A DNA stretch of 64,000 bases from a virus. The position numbers and the translations under genes are program-made. Below the pieces are notes generated by a model. It did no database searches and was not told the DNA's origin. It worked only from the letters and a program-made list of their open reading frames with translations. Positions 63,280-64,000 of this stretch are shown in pieces (within the stretch, counting starts at the first letter, position 1; each line of letters opens with the position of its first letter). Location of the stretch: positions 1 to 64,000 of IMG/VR virus record IMGVR_UViG_3300019742_000002, one strand, 5' to 3'.

Positions 63280-63837
63280 CTATAAAAGTTTCACATTCCA
63301 ATACTGTATATCACTCTCTTTTAGATTGTATGGATTTGTATAATATCTTGTTCTATTTCTAAAGGCATTAATTCTACATCTTTTATTTCTTGCCTCAAAA
63401 TATTTTATAAGCTCATCACCACCTCTAAAGAATATATTAAATAAAGGTTTTAATATACCCTCAAATCTACTATCACTTATTTCATTTCTTAATTTAACTG
63501 ATATAATTTGCATACATAAAGGATGTGAGTTTTTTGTTTTGTGGCAATAAGAATGTAAATCTTCTAATTTAGGTACTGTTGTATACCCACTAGTTTTAAT
63601 AGGAGAATTACTCATATTTATTGTATAATCCTTTCTATCTACCCTTAAATACATATCCAATTTTCTAATATCACCTCTAATATCACCACCGTTAGTATTA
63701 AAACTTATACGAAATGACGAACTTTTATCAATAACTATATATTCATTCAACGAAATATTTTTATAACTAGTATCTTTATCCTCTAAATATTGAACAATAT
63801 ACTCAACTACATTTTCTAATAAACTTTTAATTTTCAT
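63280..63837 (-). CDS. Hypothetical protein (185 aa)
   Basis: ATG at 63837 behind AAAAGGGTATAAT, from the promoter TTTAAGTTTAAGTGGGTATAAT. Helical N-terminus (SLLENVVEYIVQYLEDKDTS), central beta part SFRISFNTNGGDIRGDIRKL, and a basic C-terminus (KRCRINAFRNRTRYYTNPYN). The LLENVVEYI start is mildly like the packaging peptides. No family recognised. Confidence 0.6.
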   Translation of the reverse strand: MKIKSLLENVVEYIVQYLEDKDTSYKNISLNEYIVIDKSSSFRISFNTNGGDIRGDIRKLDMYLRVDRKDYTINMSNSPIKTSGYTTVPKLEDLHSYCHKTKNSHPLCMQIISVKLRNEISDSRFEGILKPLFNIFFRGGDELIKYFEARNKRCRINAFRNRTRYYTNPYNLKESDIQYWNVKLL

Positions 63838-63862
63838 ATTATACCCTTTTATATTTTGTTAA

Positions 63863-63895
63863 TTATACCCACTTAAACTTAAATCTTTATAAATA
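63863..63895. promoter_or_regulatory. Divergent early (-) and late (+) promoter pair
   Basis: Minus strand TTTAAGTTTA (63883-63874) and TATAAT (63867-63862). Plus strand TATAAATA at 63888-63895 for the gene at 63916. Confidence 0.65.
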
Positions 63896-63915
63896 ATCCT
63901 AAAAGGATACCTAAA

Positions 63916-64000
63916 ATGTCTATACAAGATATAATTAACAATAAAACTACCTCAACATCTCCAACAAATTCTTACAGGGCTACTGTAGTTGATGTTGAAG
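63916..64000 (+). CDS. Start of a late gene, possibly baseplate hub gp5 (partial)
   Basis: ATG at 63916 behind AAAAGGATACCTAAA and a late promoter; cut off by the window edge after 28 codons. The visible peptide includes SPTNSYRATVVDVE, like the start of the OB-fold of T4 gp5-type hub proteins (YxAxVVDVxDP...GRVKV). Too short to be sure. Confidence 0.4.
   Translation, partial: MSIQDIINNKTTSTSPTNSYRATVVDVE

Noticed and set aside
62460-63280. tRNA genes in the long non-coding region
   Set aside because: No T-loop (GTTCRA) with matching acceptor arms was found on either strand. The structure there is explained by repeats and hairpins.

Overview
The window is part of the genome of a lytic, contractile-tailed phage of the T4 superfamily with very AT-rich DNA (roughly a quarter to 30% G+C by eye). 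It carries T4-order head genes (portal, prohead core, prohead protease, scaffold, major capsid protein), baseplate wedge genes 25 and 6, a gp26-type hub protein, a type II topoisomerase of the gp39/gp52 kind, a gp47 nuclease and a gp55-like late sigma factor. Most + strand virion genes start a few bases after the late-promoter octamer TATAAATA. The host is not shown by the sequence. TATAAT boxes without a clear -35 and the extreme AT content resemble Campylobacterota and their phages, but that is inference.

Layout. 1-3500: small early genes on the minus strand and a late-expressed homing endonuclease. 3576-22052: the virion block, with + strand baseplate and head genes interrupted by short clusters of minus-strand early genes, ending in the major capsid gene and a zinc-ribbon gene with a structured leader. 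22100-36960: mostly small minus-strand early genes, among them an HNH protein, a cupin, a DNA methyltransferase, a DnaN-like sliding clamp, a macro-domain protein, and an HNH plus GIY-YIG endonuclease pair; two late + strand genes (27225, 30432) sit among them. 37057-40320: topoisomerase medium and large subunits. 40317-54709: a long minus-strand run of small genes, with a metallophosphoesterase, a GNAT-like protein, an HD-hydrolase/kinase fusion, a TelA-like coiled-coil protein, and a divergent family-A polymerase-like gene whose late leader folds as a pseudoknot. 54796-59247: tail-fibre module. 59490-62459: a gp19-like protein, the late sigma factor and gp47. 62460-63280: a non-coding, repeat-rich region. 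The window ends inside a late gene resembling the baseplate hub gene 5.

Regulation can be read from sequence. Minus-strand genes share a promoter of the form TTTAAGTTTA, 6-7 bases, TATAAT, usually followed by AAAGGA close to the start codon. + strand virion genes share TATAAATA. The two classes often sit back to back in one 35-60 bp divergent unit. The gp55-like factor at 60071 should recognise the TATAAATA boxes.

The strongest leads are: (1) a family-A polymerase-like protein (46388-48181) behind a late promoter and an H-type pseudoknot RNA, with a second pseudoknot leader of the same topology before the zinc-ribbon gene at 21245; (2) a six-copy family of about 130-bp non-coding repeats, two pairs of which form homologous inverted modules about 40 kb apart; (3) a duplicated small-RNA-like unit at 62487-62593 and at the left edge; (4) two genes that appear to start at AUA; (5) several small proteins with N-termini like the capsid-targeting sequence of T4 internal head proteins.
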